Assembly (NCBI RefSeq): GCF_900111485.1
Contig: NZ_FOIC01000014.1
Coordinates: forward strand, 18,092-82,091
Direction of reading: 5' to 3'
Origin: Natrinema hispanicum
GTDB taxonomy: Archaea; Halobacteriota; Halobacteria; Halobacteriales; Natrialbaceae
Length of the DNA: 64,000 nt
The notes under the pieces were generated by a model, which saw only the letters and a list, made by a program, of their open reading frames with translations, was not told where the DNA came from and made no database searches. Positions 26,001-33,295 of the stretch are shown one piece after another. Made by a program: the position numbers and the translations under genes. Within the stretch, counting starts at the first letter, position 1, and each line of letters starts with the position of its first letter.

Positions 26001-27851
26001 GTTGATGTCCTGAAGGGATGGGTTCTCTCCACACCCCGGACAACGGTCCATCTCCGGTGCGTTCAGCGGAACGAACTCCGTCTCGTCCCCTCGGTCCTCA
26101 CCGACGTATGGATGATGGCAGCGACGACAGAACTGGAGTTCTGGGATCTCGGTTCCACATTCACGACAACTGTTATGCCGGGAGACTATTGCACATTCGC
26201 TGCACCAGTACGCCTTCGACGGCGGTTTCAGGAACGTATGATACTTGTCGGTGAGAATCCGACCGAGTCGACCGAAGAGCATCACCGTCGAAAGCACGCC
26301 TTCGGGGTCATCGACGGATTCGGCATCGACCGCATTTAATAGATCATCGTAATGCCGGAATCGGACACTCCCGGTCCCCTCTTCGAAGAGTTCGGCGAGC
26401 GCTCCGACTTCAGGAATGTTCTTGGCGGCGAACCGCTTCCAGTTGCTCCCGATGTTTTCGGAGTCGAGGACTCGGTTGACGATTCGTTCCACTCCTTCTT
26501 CCGATGCTGCGACATCGAGGGGGTCATCGTATTTGTCCGTCTTGACCAACGAGTCGATCGTCGACTCGATGGGAGGGAGAAGCCACTGCTCTACTGACGG
26601 ACGTACACGCAACTGGTTGCCACCGGCTAAGATACCGATCTCGCGAAGCGTCGAAATCGCGTTCCCCAGTTCAGGATATCGTTCTCTCAGATCAGACGCC
26701 GACGTCGTCTCTTGCGTGGCGTGAATGAGAACTCGGACGATCTCTTCTAGCGAACACGGCTCTATCCGTCCGAAGTCCGGCTTGCCGTCAACTGGAACTG
26801 GTTCGGGAGTGAACGTTACCTCGTTCACATTTGACTCTTCGCTGCCGGTCAGCGAAGCTGCGAGTTCAGCCGGGTTGTCTACGGTCGCGGATACCATCGT
26901 GACCTGTGGATCTCTCGCACTGTAGAACGATTTCAGTCGGCGCGAGAGCAGGGAGACGGATGCGCCGCTGATACCGGACCAGACATGAGCCTCGTCGTAC
27001 ACGATGTGTTCCACAGGATGTTCGCTCGGTTCCTCACCGATCAAGCCTCGCGTCTTCGACTTATCATTGACGAAGATGTAATCTAAGGCCTCCGGGTTGG
27101 TCAAGAGGATGTCAGCTCCGCTCCGGATGCCCTTTCTGGTGACGCGTATCCACGGATAGTCGTGATCGTCGGTTCCGACATTGAAATTCGACTTCACGCG
27201 GAGTTTGTCACCCGTTCGGGGACACTCCAGTCCGCGGATGTACGATCCTGACTGGATCTGGAAATCTTGGCTGCCGACGGACTCCTCGGTATCGCCGTCC
27301 CAGATACCGATCTTGATCTTCTCACCTTTGAGGTCCTGATTGACACGGTCGAGATAACGAATGAAGCGGTTTAGCTGGTCCACCTCCAGAGTTTTCATCG
27401 GGTATATGACGATCGACTTCAGCCCGGACTCGTCGGTCTGAAGGCAGTGATTCAAAATCGGAAGGAAGAACGACTCCGTCTTTCCGGTCGCAGTCGGGAC
27501 CGCGAGTATATTGTCGTTCGTGTCACTTTCGATAGCATCGACCGTCTCTGCTTGATGTTGATACAGCGGCAGAGAGTCATCGCCGTCGAACAAGACATCT
27601 ATTGCGGCCTCTGAAACGAGATCATGGTAGCCGTGTGAATCGAGGAACTCAGAGATAGAGACGTTGTGTGCCTTCGGGGTACGGACGTACTCGACATATG
27701 GCCCCTTTGACTCGATAAGTTCGTCTCGGACGAACGACTCGGCATTGTCGATATTCTCCTGTTGGTTTAATTTCGTAAGCGATCTGTTCCACCAGATGAT
27801 CTCGGAAGCTCGATTAACGGCACCATCCAGTGCTTCCTGTGGTGAGTCCAT
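23085..27851 (-). CDS. 1588-aa DEAD-type helicase with MZB (DUF1998) domain, DpdJ-like
   Basis: I start at ATG 27851 (MDSPQEALD); a longer frame to 27941 reads through AT-rich intergenic DNA. Helicase motifs are all present: PTATGKTE (119-126), YDEAHVWSG (about 285), SATVDN, TPTMELGVDIG and QRSGRTGR. Several zinc knuckles are inserted (CSEC, CREC, CRRC, CPGC, then CTNC/CPQC, then CPHC). The C-terminus carries the MZB signature: an acidic-glycine loop (SREGGNGVTW) and CQECSGYCDQCLL. Lhr/MrfA-type helicases with this domain remodel or scan DNA. Length and neighbours agree with DpdJ of the deazaguanine cluster; DruE is another related defence helicase. Confidence 0.78.
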   Translation of the reverse strand: MDSPQEALDGAVNRASEIIWWNRSLTKLNQQENIDNAESFVRDELIESKGPYVEYVRTPKAHNVSISEFLDSHGYHDLVSEAAIDVLFDGDDSLPLYQHQAETVDAIESDTNDNILAVPTATGKTESFFLPILNHCLQTDESGLKSIVIYPMKTLEVDQLNRFIRYLDRVNQDLKGEKIKIGIWDGDTEESVGSQDFQIQSGSYIRGLECPRTGDKLRVKSNFNVGTDDHDYPWIRVTRKGIRSGADILLTNPEALDYIFVNDKSKTRGLIGEEPSEHPVEHIVYDEAHVWSGISGASVSLLSRRLKSFYSARDPQVTMVSATVDNPAELAASLTGSEESNVNEVTFTPEPVPVDGKPDFGRIEPCSLEEIVRVLIHATQETTSASDLRERYPELGNAISTLREIGILAGGNQLRVRPSVEQWLLPPIESTIDSLVKTDKYDDPLDVAASEEGVERIVNRVLDSENIGSNWKRFAAKNIPEVGALAELFEEGTGSVRFRHYDDLLNAVDAESVDDPEGVLSTVMLFGRLGRILTDKYHTFLKPPSKAYWCSECAIVSRHNSCRECGTEIPELQFCRRCHHPYVGEDRGDETEFVPLNAPEMDRCPGCGENPSLQDINVPTSTLLSFMLTELCRLTPSKKTLVFNDSRSSAETVGGEIIDTEYGLVAESLYIEELLDAGGSKEASEIYFNVSDRLKEEYWKPLKENAIDEEGATYEILEDMRQQIQRKASLQNCRHLTPAALVTSDYLSDLSEPRALAIGHEVFDIFAQDPNVSFQRNRIPIKGLTYDRLRNKVSNGLRFSDEELDRYLPDILARLDEAGFVHQPPWDELTQQVHDSGESVDNTDGTLTYLEDERDRLSGLADFDHSVKSGVFQRDLKEDDSVLRLVERVTYCTNCYAAYPAPENETLNVCPQCEHDVETYERFTSTDNGYAGTGVADVESDWEWNVDHWGSDIAQPAAADSIESISVGIHKGDVPASLRGAIEEAFRKSDPDVNIVSATPTMELGVDIGTLDSVTQVGVPPTLTNYVQRSGRTGRSRGSSSLVSTVIRGEHPVDNHYYANLEAFFSGFEPVRVPDPENYDEVMAGHVFTETLAYLLRNPDPKQVMDQIYSLNESALDLASYQQEVRKRFRILEKFVSDDPQRTSVERHLRNVFGPRGVEIFETIFFEESPLNLQRRGKRTFQTLTNVDGSVQAVTSLTERYRRLDQWAGLLGYLANYRGFGSQFPIKVSNRGNDDIRFETSGRLFEVFPGPENDTGAVFRLQGTKYIVTDVHGSPDEITKTGICRNEDCERPFESHELEHEVCPHCGSSLHETAIHPVASVTCKKASGGQKGYSTRPISTVHIDQTDTHETETVDLFGLECELSAGDFDVVDFIYAFEQFHSRRSEKKTLQSEAVVDAGGDSNVDDADASLDELLDEVDDTTYRPVGQQYHTRGLRFQFERSAVRTRFDEYAQTTPDASWPAALVSLEQSLEKAIAIIAECDRDDFRVKVADTGDVLDVFVVDSREGGNGVTWQVLEALREGAALQRRIHEVAGCQECSGYCDQCLLLARTPAFYLEKDLLDKFALRAVIGDGTHLADSAEIETASGD

Positions 27852-27971
27852 ATTCAAAGTCGTGCATCTATAGCTCTGCACCTTCCAAATAACTATTGGT
27901 ACCTCAATACCAGATAAAATAAATCCTATACAGGAGACCACACATTTATTTAACAGATGCTTAGAATAGCG

Positions 27972-30900
27972 TCAGTTCCCTGTATTTGCGTACGGAGTTG
28001 CTTCTGCGATTAGACGTTGGAACAGGTCTTTTGTCTGTAATGTTTCTCCGTTCCCAACGAGGACCACATCTTTCGCGCACGAGAAAAGCCGATAGAGTAC
28101 TTCGGGATCGTCAAGTGGCGGACGAACGATACGAGCATCGTTGGCCGTCCCGAAGCTTACGATGGCTCGGTCCGCAACGTCTCCGTCGAGGTTCTCGGGC
28201 AAAGACACTGTTGCATCGACGTTTTCATCAGCGAGTCGCCGTTCGATCGCGTTTGCATGAGCCGCAAATGGGGTTACTATCAGGTCGATATCCTCGGCTG
28301 AGGCAACTTGCGTAACGATCTGTTCCGCGATGCGATTGCGGAGCAGGGCACTACTGAATTGAGAGAGTTCGAGTGCGTCGGCACGGATGCTGACCTCATG
28401 GTACTCCGGGTTGTCTCCGTCGATCTGGCCCTTCCTCGCCAAGTAGAAGCTCTCCTCGTTGATCACGACGATGCTCTCTTCGCGTAGACTTGTCACGTCG
28501 AGATTGTGCCGGTCAGTGAAAATTTCCTGTGCCTCCAATGGATCAATCGGTGTATCAGTAACATCAAACACAAGCCGGCGCCCAGGGCCGTTCTCGGCGC
28601 GGACTGTCGCGTGTAACTCGATCGCCTCGACGGCGCTCGCTTCGCCACCTTCGATGTTCAGGAACCGGATCTGGCCTTCTATGTCGTCCCAAGGACCGGA
28701 CGGATAGAGTTGTCGCAGCGCTGGCGGTGCTGACCCACTCATCTGAAGACTGACCGCAGTCTCGCTCTCGAACGAACTGTAGTGTTCGAACGCCTGTTCG
28801 AAGTAGGACACCTCGAGATCGGCATCGCGAGCGCTCCGACTCACCATCGACGGCCCGCTCGCACGCGTGTCGCCGACGAGGGCAGCCCTGTCAGCGACGT
28901 CCGCGAGGAACCGATATTCCGGCTCTGTGAGCGCCTCGGCACCGAGTACAACTAGATGGTCGAAGAATTTGTCAGAGTGATCACGAGCTCCGAAAGACCC
29001 CTCCTCAAGTCTATGGAAGAACTGACCGACCCCACCCGGACCGTTTTCGCTCGTTGCAGCTTCTACCGACGACACCAACGAGTTCGACTCCAAGAGTCGC
29101 TGCTGTAATTCGTGATACCCGTCAATGTCACGGAGTGCATGATGTTCGTCGCTTCCAGTCATACCATCCACCCGATAGTGGGCTCCCTCTGGCTGCGCGT
29201 CGGCAGCGATATCCACCATCTTCGGAGTGGTTCCGAGTACGAGTACACGACGCGCCGCATCTGGAACATTTTCGCCTTCATTATTGGGATGCGGGAGTGA
29301 TGCGGTCAAGATTTCCCGGACGAGTCGTTCGAGTTTCGCTCGCCGATCAGTCCCGATTGGGAGATCAATAAACACCTCCTCGGTATCGAGATAGTCGGTG
29401 ACCCTCTCGGGGACGATATCCCTCGTTGCCGTGCTAGTCGTCGTGTTCCCTCCCTGAATTCCGAGGCTAACTCCGCGTCGCTGTGCGAAGTCGAGGTATG
29501 GAAGATACCGGTGGGTGATCGAACGCGTGCTGAACGCGTACAACGCTTCAAAGGGGCCGTCTTCGCTCAAGAACGCACGTGCAGAACCTGAGACGAGTTT
29601 GAACCGATGCGTGTCCGAACGTTGACCGAGATAAATGGCCTCCTGATCCACGCTTTCGGTTCGCGTCCGAAGTCTGACGGTGGATCCGGGTGAAAACGCC
29701 GGGACCGTAGGTTCCCGGGCCTCGAATAGCACCACGGCACCTGACGAAGCCATGCCCGAGAGCGTGAGTTCATCGAGTAGGTAACCCGTGTCGCGCTGAA
29801 CGCTCCGGTCAAGTCGTTCGAGTGCTCGGCGAGCGCTGTTTCTGGCTCTCTTCTCGTCATTAAACGCTGCACGGGTCGATTCGTACCGATCGATGGTAGC
29901 CGGTGTGCGGTATTCGTGGCGTTGTTCACAGCGGTCGAAGAGCGAGCAATCGGACGTCACACTTCCGTCTTCGAATTCGTAACACGGCCACCGACGTTCG
30001 TTCTGGCAATGATAGGTACAAGCCGGGGGAAGGGCGTCATTCGGTCCGTTGATCCACTCCTCTGAAGCAAACGCGCAGTCTTCGCAGTCGCGATTGTAAG
30101 TTGACGGCGGGGCAAAAGATTCAGCGGACTTCGTCGCGTCGTTACGGACTTGCAAGAACTCGATTACGTCGGACCACGTGAGTTCGACCGGAACAAAGCG
30201 GACATCTTCCGCGTCTACGTTCGGATAGATTAGGTAAGCAGTCTGCCCCTCTGCAATCACCTTTCGTACTGACTGCCCGTTCTCTAAATTCTCGAATAGT
30301 AGTGAAGTCAGATAGAGCTTCAACTGATAGCTATGCTTATCGATCGTCTCGTCGTTTGGATTGCGTGTAGTCTTGATGTCGTACGGTGTCTCGTCGAGTA
30401 AGAGATCGACTTGGCCGGCGAATCCGAGATCCTGATCAAGGAACCATTCGACCTCGACACTGTCGGCTTCAGTGAGTCTATCTCGGAGTTCCTCGTCAGT
30501 GAAGAGACGCGTCGTAATCTCAACGATGTGGTCTCGTTCGTCGAGCCCTGCCCCTGATAAAACGAGCAGAGCCTGTTCGAATCCGAGTCCATCGTCGAGA
30601 AACTCAGTACAGTACGTTTCGACGGATTCGGGCGTCCATTCGTCGTTCAAAAATCGATCCAGATGCTCTTCGAACGCTTTCTCCGCGATTTCGTGGACCG
30701 CATTTCCGCGGAAGATCGAACTACGCTGGTAGTTTTCACGGTTGTATCGACCTCCTGTGTAGGCGTTCTTGACGTACCGAAGGTAGTATTCCCGTGAACA
30801 CCGCTCTTGGACTCTGAGTTTCGCTTTGCTTACCAGCGTCTCCGGTGACCGGATAACGACCGAAGTGACGTTGAGATAGAGATCAGCCTCTCCCTCGCCC

Positions 30901-31238
30901 GGGCGATAGTTGGGCACCGCACGGACGATCAATTCCTCGTCCTGTCGAAGGCCCATTCCCTCGAGGCCCTCATTTATATCGTTCGAGACCAGAATATCGA
31001 GGGTCGACAGGAGAGAGGAGTCAGTGGCCCGAATGCCGTCAGGTGACGGCGAGTCTGCCCAAAACGATAGCGCGGCCACGCCGGCCTCTCGTTCTACCGG
31101 ATCGTCGACGAGATAGACGATTTTCTCACCGCCGGCCTCTCCCGGCATGGCGTCACTACGAACGCGACACCGAATCATCATCTCTTCACCGATACCATCG
31201 GGTGGGTTCTTGAGCAGCGTCGATAACTCGTGAATCAT
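27972..31238 (-). CDS. Cas4/AddB-like nuclease with degenerate superfamily 1 helicase
   Basis: In the 1088-aa protein an OB-like N-terminal region (about 1-130) precedes a RecB-type nuclease: Cys147 in RCSREYY, RGNAVHEIAEK with His182, GFAGQVDLLL and PYDIKTT (metal-binding Asp and D-x-K). Downstream lies a cysteine-rich segment (CEDCAFA, then C..C, CSLFDRC) that could complete an Fe-S cluster as in Cas4 and AddB. The C-terminal half resembles a DNA2/UvrD helicase (LVLGTTPK, VVLGAEALTEPEYRFLADVA, and the end VSFGTANDARIV...LFSCAKDVVLVG), but a Walker A lysine loop is not evident, so helicase activity seems lost. It overlaps the upstream gene by ATGA. It is a probable end-processing nuclease. 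Confidence 0.7.
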   Translation of the reverse strand: MIHELSTLLKNPPDGIGEEMMIRCRVRSDAMPGEAGGEKIVYLVDDPVEREAGVAALSFWADSPSPDGIRATDSSLLSTLDILVSNDINEGLEGMGLRQDEELIVRAVPNYRPGEGEADLYLNVTSVVIRSPETLVSKAKLRVQERCSREYYLRYVKNAYTGGRYNRENYQRSSIFRGNAVHEIAEKAFEEHLDRFLNDEWTPESVETYCTEFLDDGLGFEQALLVLSGAGLDERDHIVEITTRLFTDEELRDRLTEADSVEVEWFLDQDLGFAGQVDLLLDETPYDIKTTRNPNDETIDKHSYQLKLYLTSLLFENLENGQSVRKVIAEGQTAYLIYPNVDAEDVRFVPVELTWSDVIEFLQVRNDATKSAESFAPPSTYNRDCEDCAFASEEWINGPNDALPPACTYHCQNERRWPCYEFEDGSVTSDCSLFDRCEQRHEYRTPATIDRYESTRAAFNDEKRARNSARRALERLDRSVQRDTGYLLDELTLSGMASSGAVVLFEAREPTVPAFSPGSTVRLRTRTESVDQEAIYLGQRSDTHRFKLVSGSARAFLSEDGPFEALYAFSTRSITHRYLPYLDFAQRRGVSLGIQGGNTTTSTATRDIVPERVTDYLDTEEVFIDLPIGTDRRAKLERLVREILTASLPHPNNEGENVPDAARRVLVLGTTPKMVDIAADAQPEGAHYRVDGMTGSDEHHALRDIDGYHELQQRLLESNSLVSSVEAATSENGPGGVGQFFHRLEEGSFGARDHSDKFFDHLVVLGAEALTEPEYRFLADVADRAALVGDTRASGPSMVSRSARDADLEVSYFEQAFEHYSSFESETAVSLQMSGSAPPALRQLYPSGPWDDIEGQIRFLNIEGGEASAVEAIELHATVRAENGPGRRLVFDVTDTPIDPLEAQEIFTDRHNLDVTSLREESIVVINEESFYLARKGQIDGDNPEYHEVSIRADALELSQFSSALLRNRIAEQIVTQVASAEDIDLIVTPFAAHANAIERRLADENVDATVSLPENLDGDVADRAIVSFGTANDARIVRPPLDDPEVLYRLFSCAKDVVLVGNGETLQTKDLFQRLIAEATPYANTGN

Positions 31239-33295
31239 CTATCAAACACCTCCGTCAGCAATCGCCGGTTGAGTGTCGTCCCCTGGTGCCCGGTCGCTTT
31301 CAGACAACGACTTCGCTCTGTCTGCAGACAGTCTGGGCAAGCGGTGAGACATCCCACCGTCAACTCTTCGAGCCGTTCCTCTAACTCGGCGATATCTTTT
31401 CGGCCGGTTTCGCTCGCGAATCGTTCGTACGTCGCCTGGATGCTGGGATCCTCGAAGACGTGCCGGTCCAAGAACAGTGCCAGATCGGCGGTCCGCGGTG
31501 TGCGTCCGAGTTCGGTCGTCAGTTCCTCCAGTCTGGCGGCCAAGTAAGAGTAAAACCTGGCGAGTTCACGCGTCTCAAACAATCGTCGAACCCGCGCCGT
31601 AACGAGCGATCGCAGGTCGTCTTTGCTGAACGCATCTGTATCCGAGATCTGTCGGTCGAGGGTTTCGTCGACCAGTTCGTCGAAATATTCTCGGTTTGTT
31701 TGCTGGATATCGTACAGTGATCCGTCGGGGTGATCCGCCAGAAGACGAATGGCGGCGCGGTCGGCGGTCGCCGAATGACACTGTCCTTGAGTGGCTAGTC
31801 CGCCGTCAATACCGAGACTCTCGTCGGTATCAAAGAGTTCAGCGACCTCCTTGGCGATACCGGCTCCGCCTTCGATAGCGTCATAGATGCTGATTCGGGC
31901 GTGTGAGTCGTCGCTGGCCTGGAAGTTGAGATCGTACCAGAGTTCGAACGAAGTTCCACTCCCGGTTGACTCGGTCGCCCACGTCGCGAGCGCATGTTCG
32001 GCCGAGTGAACGAGGACATCCTCAGCGAACTCCGCGACGAGGTCATCGTTCCGACATCGAGCAAGGAGTTCGGCGAGGGTTCCCGTCTCGTACCGGACTG
32101 TCTGAAGCGCGAGCGACGAATCAGGTCCCTCGTGTCCGAGAAGTCGGAGTCGCGTTGGAGAATCAGTCGGCAATAATTCTTCGACTGTTTGGACTAAGGC
32201 TGGCCCTGAGAGACTGAACACACCGTACTCGTCTTCTTCGACTGTCCGGCGCCAGAAGTCGGCACCGATCAGGTGTTCCATCAGCGGCTGCACCGCGAAC
32301 TCGTGTTCGATCGCCTCCTCATCGAAGAACAACCGCTCCCACAACTGCTGGTGCAGATACGCGAATTTCACGTCGCGTTTCAGCCGAGGATTGTCAGCGA
32401 ATGCTGCATCGATCCGTGACCGTAGTTCCTTCCGGTCGAGTTCGATCGAGAGGACTTGGCTCCGCTCACGTGTCCCGACGAACGCAGTTGTATCGTCGTC
32501 TTCGACGCTGTACGTAATGAGTCCAGATCTCGTGTGGGTTGTCCCCTCGGGATACAGCGTGAGCAAGGACGCGTAATAACACCGGACGAACTCGTGGTCC
32601 TCCTCGAACGCCACCCCCGTGACTACGTCACTATCCGCGATTGCAGATACATCATCGGTCTCGCTGAACGGTTCTGCTGTGTGTTTGAACCACAGGTAGT
32701 TCGTCGTCGGATCCGACGAGAGCGGCGTACTCGACATCGGCGGTCTTCCCGTCCAGACGATGTTCTCGTCGTCGAGCCAGACGTAATCCGGATCGACTAA
32801 ATCGTCGACGCGGATGGTCCGAGGAACGTAGACGCGAACGTCTTCTGGATCGAACGAAAGTTCGGTGTAGTTAACCGATGAAACATCTCCGAGGAGTTCT
32901 GTGAGTGGGTACGAATGGGCCCAATCGAACATCGGACCGATATCTGCAACACCGGAATCGGAACCCAGTTCCCAGGCGCCGCGCCAGAGTCGGAACTTCT
33001 TCCAGCGCTTCTTGTACCCGCCTGGGAGGAAGTTGCTCAACACTTGATTCGCATTCTCTTGTCCGAGAACCTCTTCGCTCTCGTCTTCGATAACCGTGAG
33101 CGATCCGCCCACCTCCTCGGATATAAATGTCTCAGGAATGATGTACGGCGGGTTTGCCGCCGGATCGGCGTTGAAGATGCCCGCGAGGTCGAGATACGAG
33201 AAATCAGATTCGTCTACCTGCTTACGGATTCCCTGCAGACGGCCGATTCGATCGCTACGGCTCAGCCCAGAATTCTCTCGCGATTCGCGGCTCAT
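31235..33295 (-). CDS. DUF1998/MZB protein (DrmB-like partner of the upstream helicase)
   Basis: The protein is 686 aa from ATG 33295, which overlaps the helicase stop by ATGA; a longer frame to 33586 lies wholly within the helicase gene and is not used. The C-terminal half has the MZB hallmarks: DSHARISIYDAIEGGAGIA and a cysteine set CLTACPDCLQTERSRC. The N-terminal 400 residues have no helicase motifs and look like the flanking part of DUF1998 proteins. Split helicase/DUF1998 pairs are the core of DISARM (DrmA/DrmB). It probably forms a complex with the 911-aa helicase. Confidence 0.72.
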   Translation of the reverse strand: MSRESRENSGLSRSDRIGRLQGIRKQVDESDFSYLDLAGIFNADPAANPPYIIPETFISEEVGGSLTVIEDESEEVLGQENANQVLSNFLPGGYKKRWKKFRLWRGAWELGSDSGVADIGPMFDWAHSYPLTELLGDVSSVNYTELSFDPEDVRVYVPRTIRVDDLVDPDYVWLDDENIVWTGRPPMSSTPLSSDPTTNYLWFKHTAEPFSETDDVSAIADSDVVTGVAFEEDHEFVRCYYASLLTLYPEGTTHTRSGLITYSVEDDDTTAFVGTRERSQVLSIELDRKELRSRIDAAFADNPRLKRDVKFAYLHQQLWERLFFDEEAIEHEFAVQPLMEHLIGADFWRRTVEEDEYGVFSLSGPALVQTVEELLPTDSPTRLRLLGHEGPDSSLALQTVRYETGTLAELLARCRNDDLVAEFAEDVLVHSAEHALATWATESTGSGTSFELWYDLNFQASDDSHARISIYDAIEGGAGIAKEVAELFDTDESLGIDGGLATQGQCHSATADRAAIRLLADHPDGSLYDIQQTNREYFDELVDETLDRQISDTDAFSKDDLRSLVTARVRRLFETRELARFYSYLAARLEELTTELGRTPRTADLALFLDRHVFEDPSIQATYERFASETGRKDIAELEERLEELTVGCLTACPDCLQTERSRCLKATGHQGTTLNRRLLTEVFDR

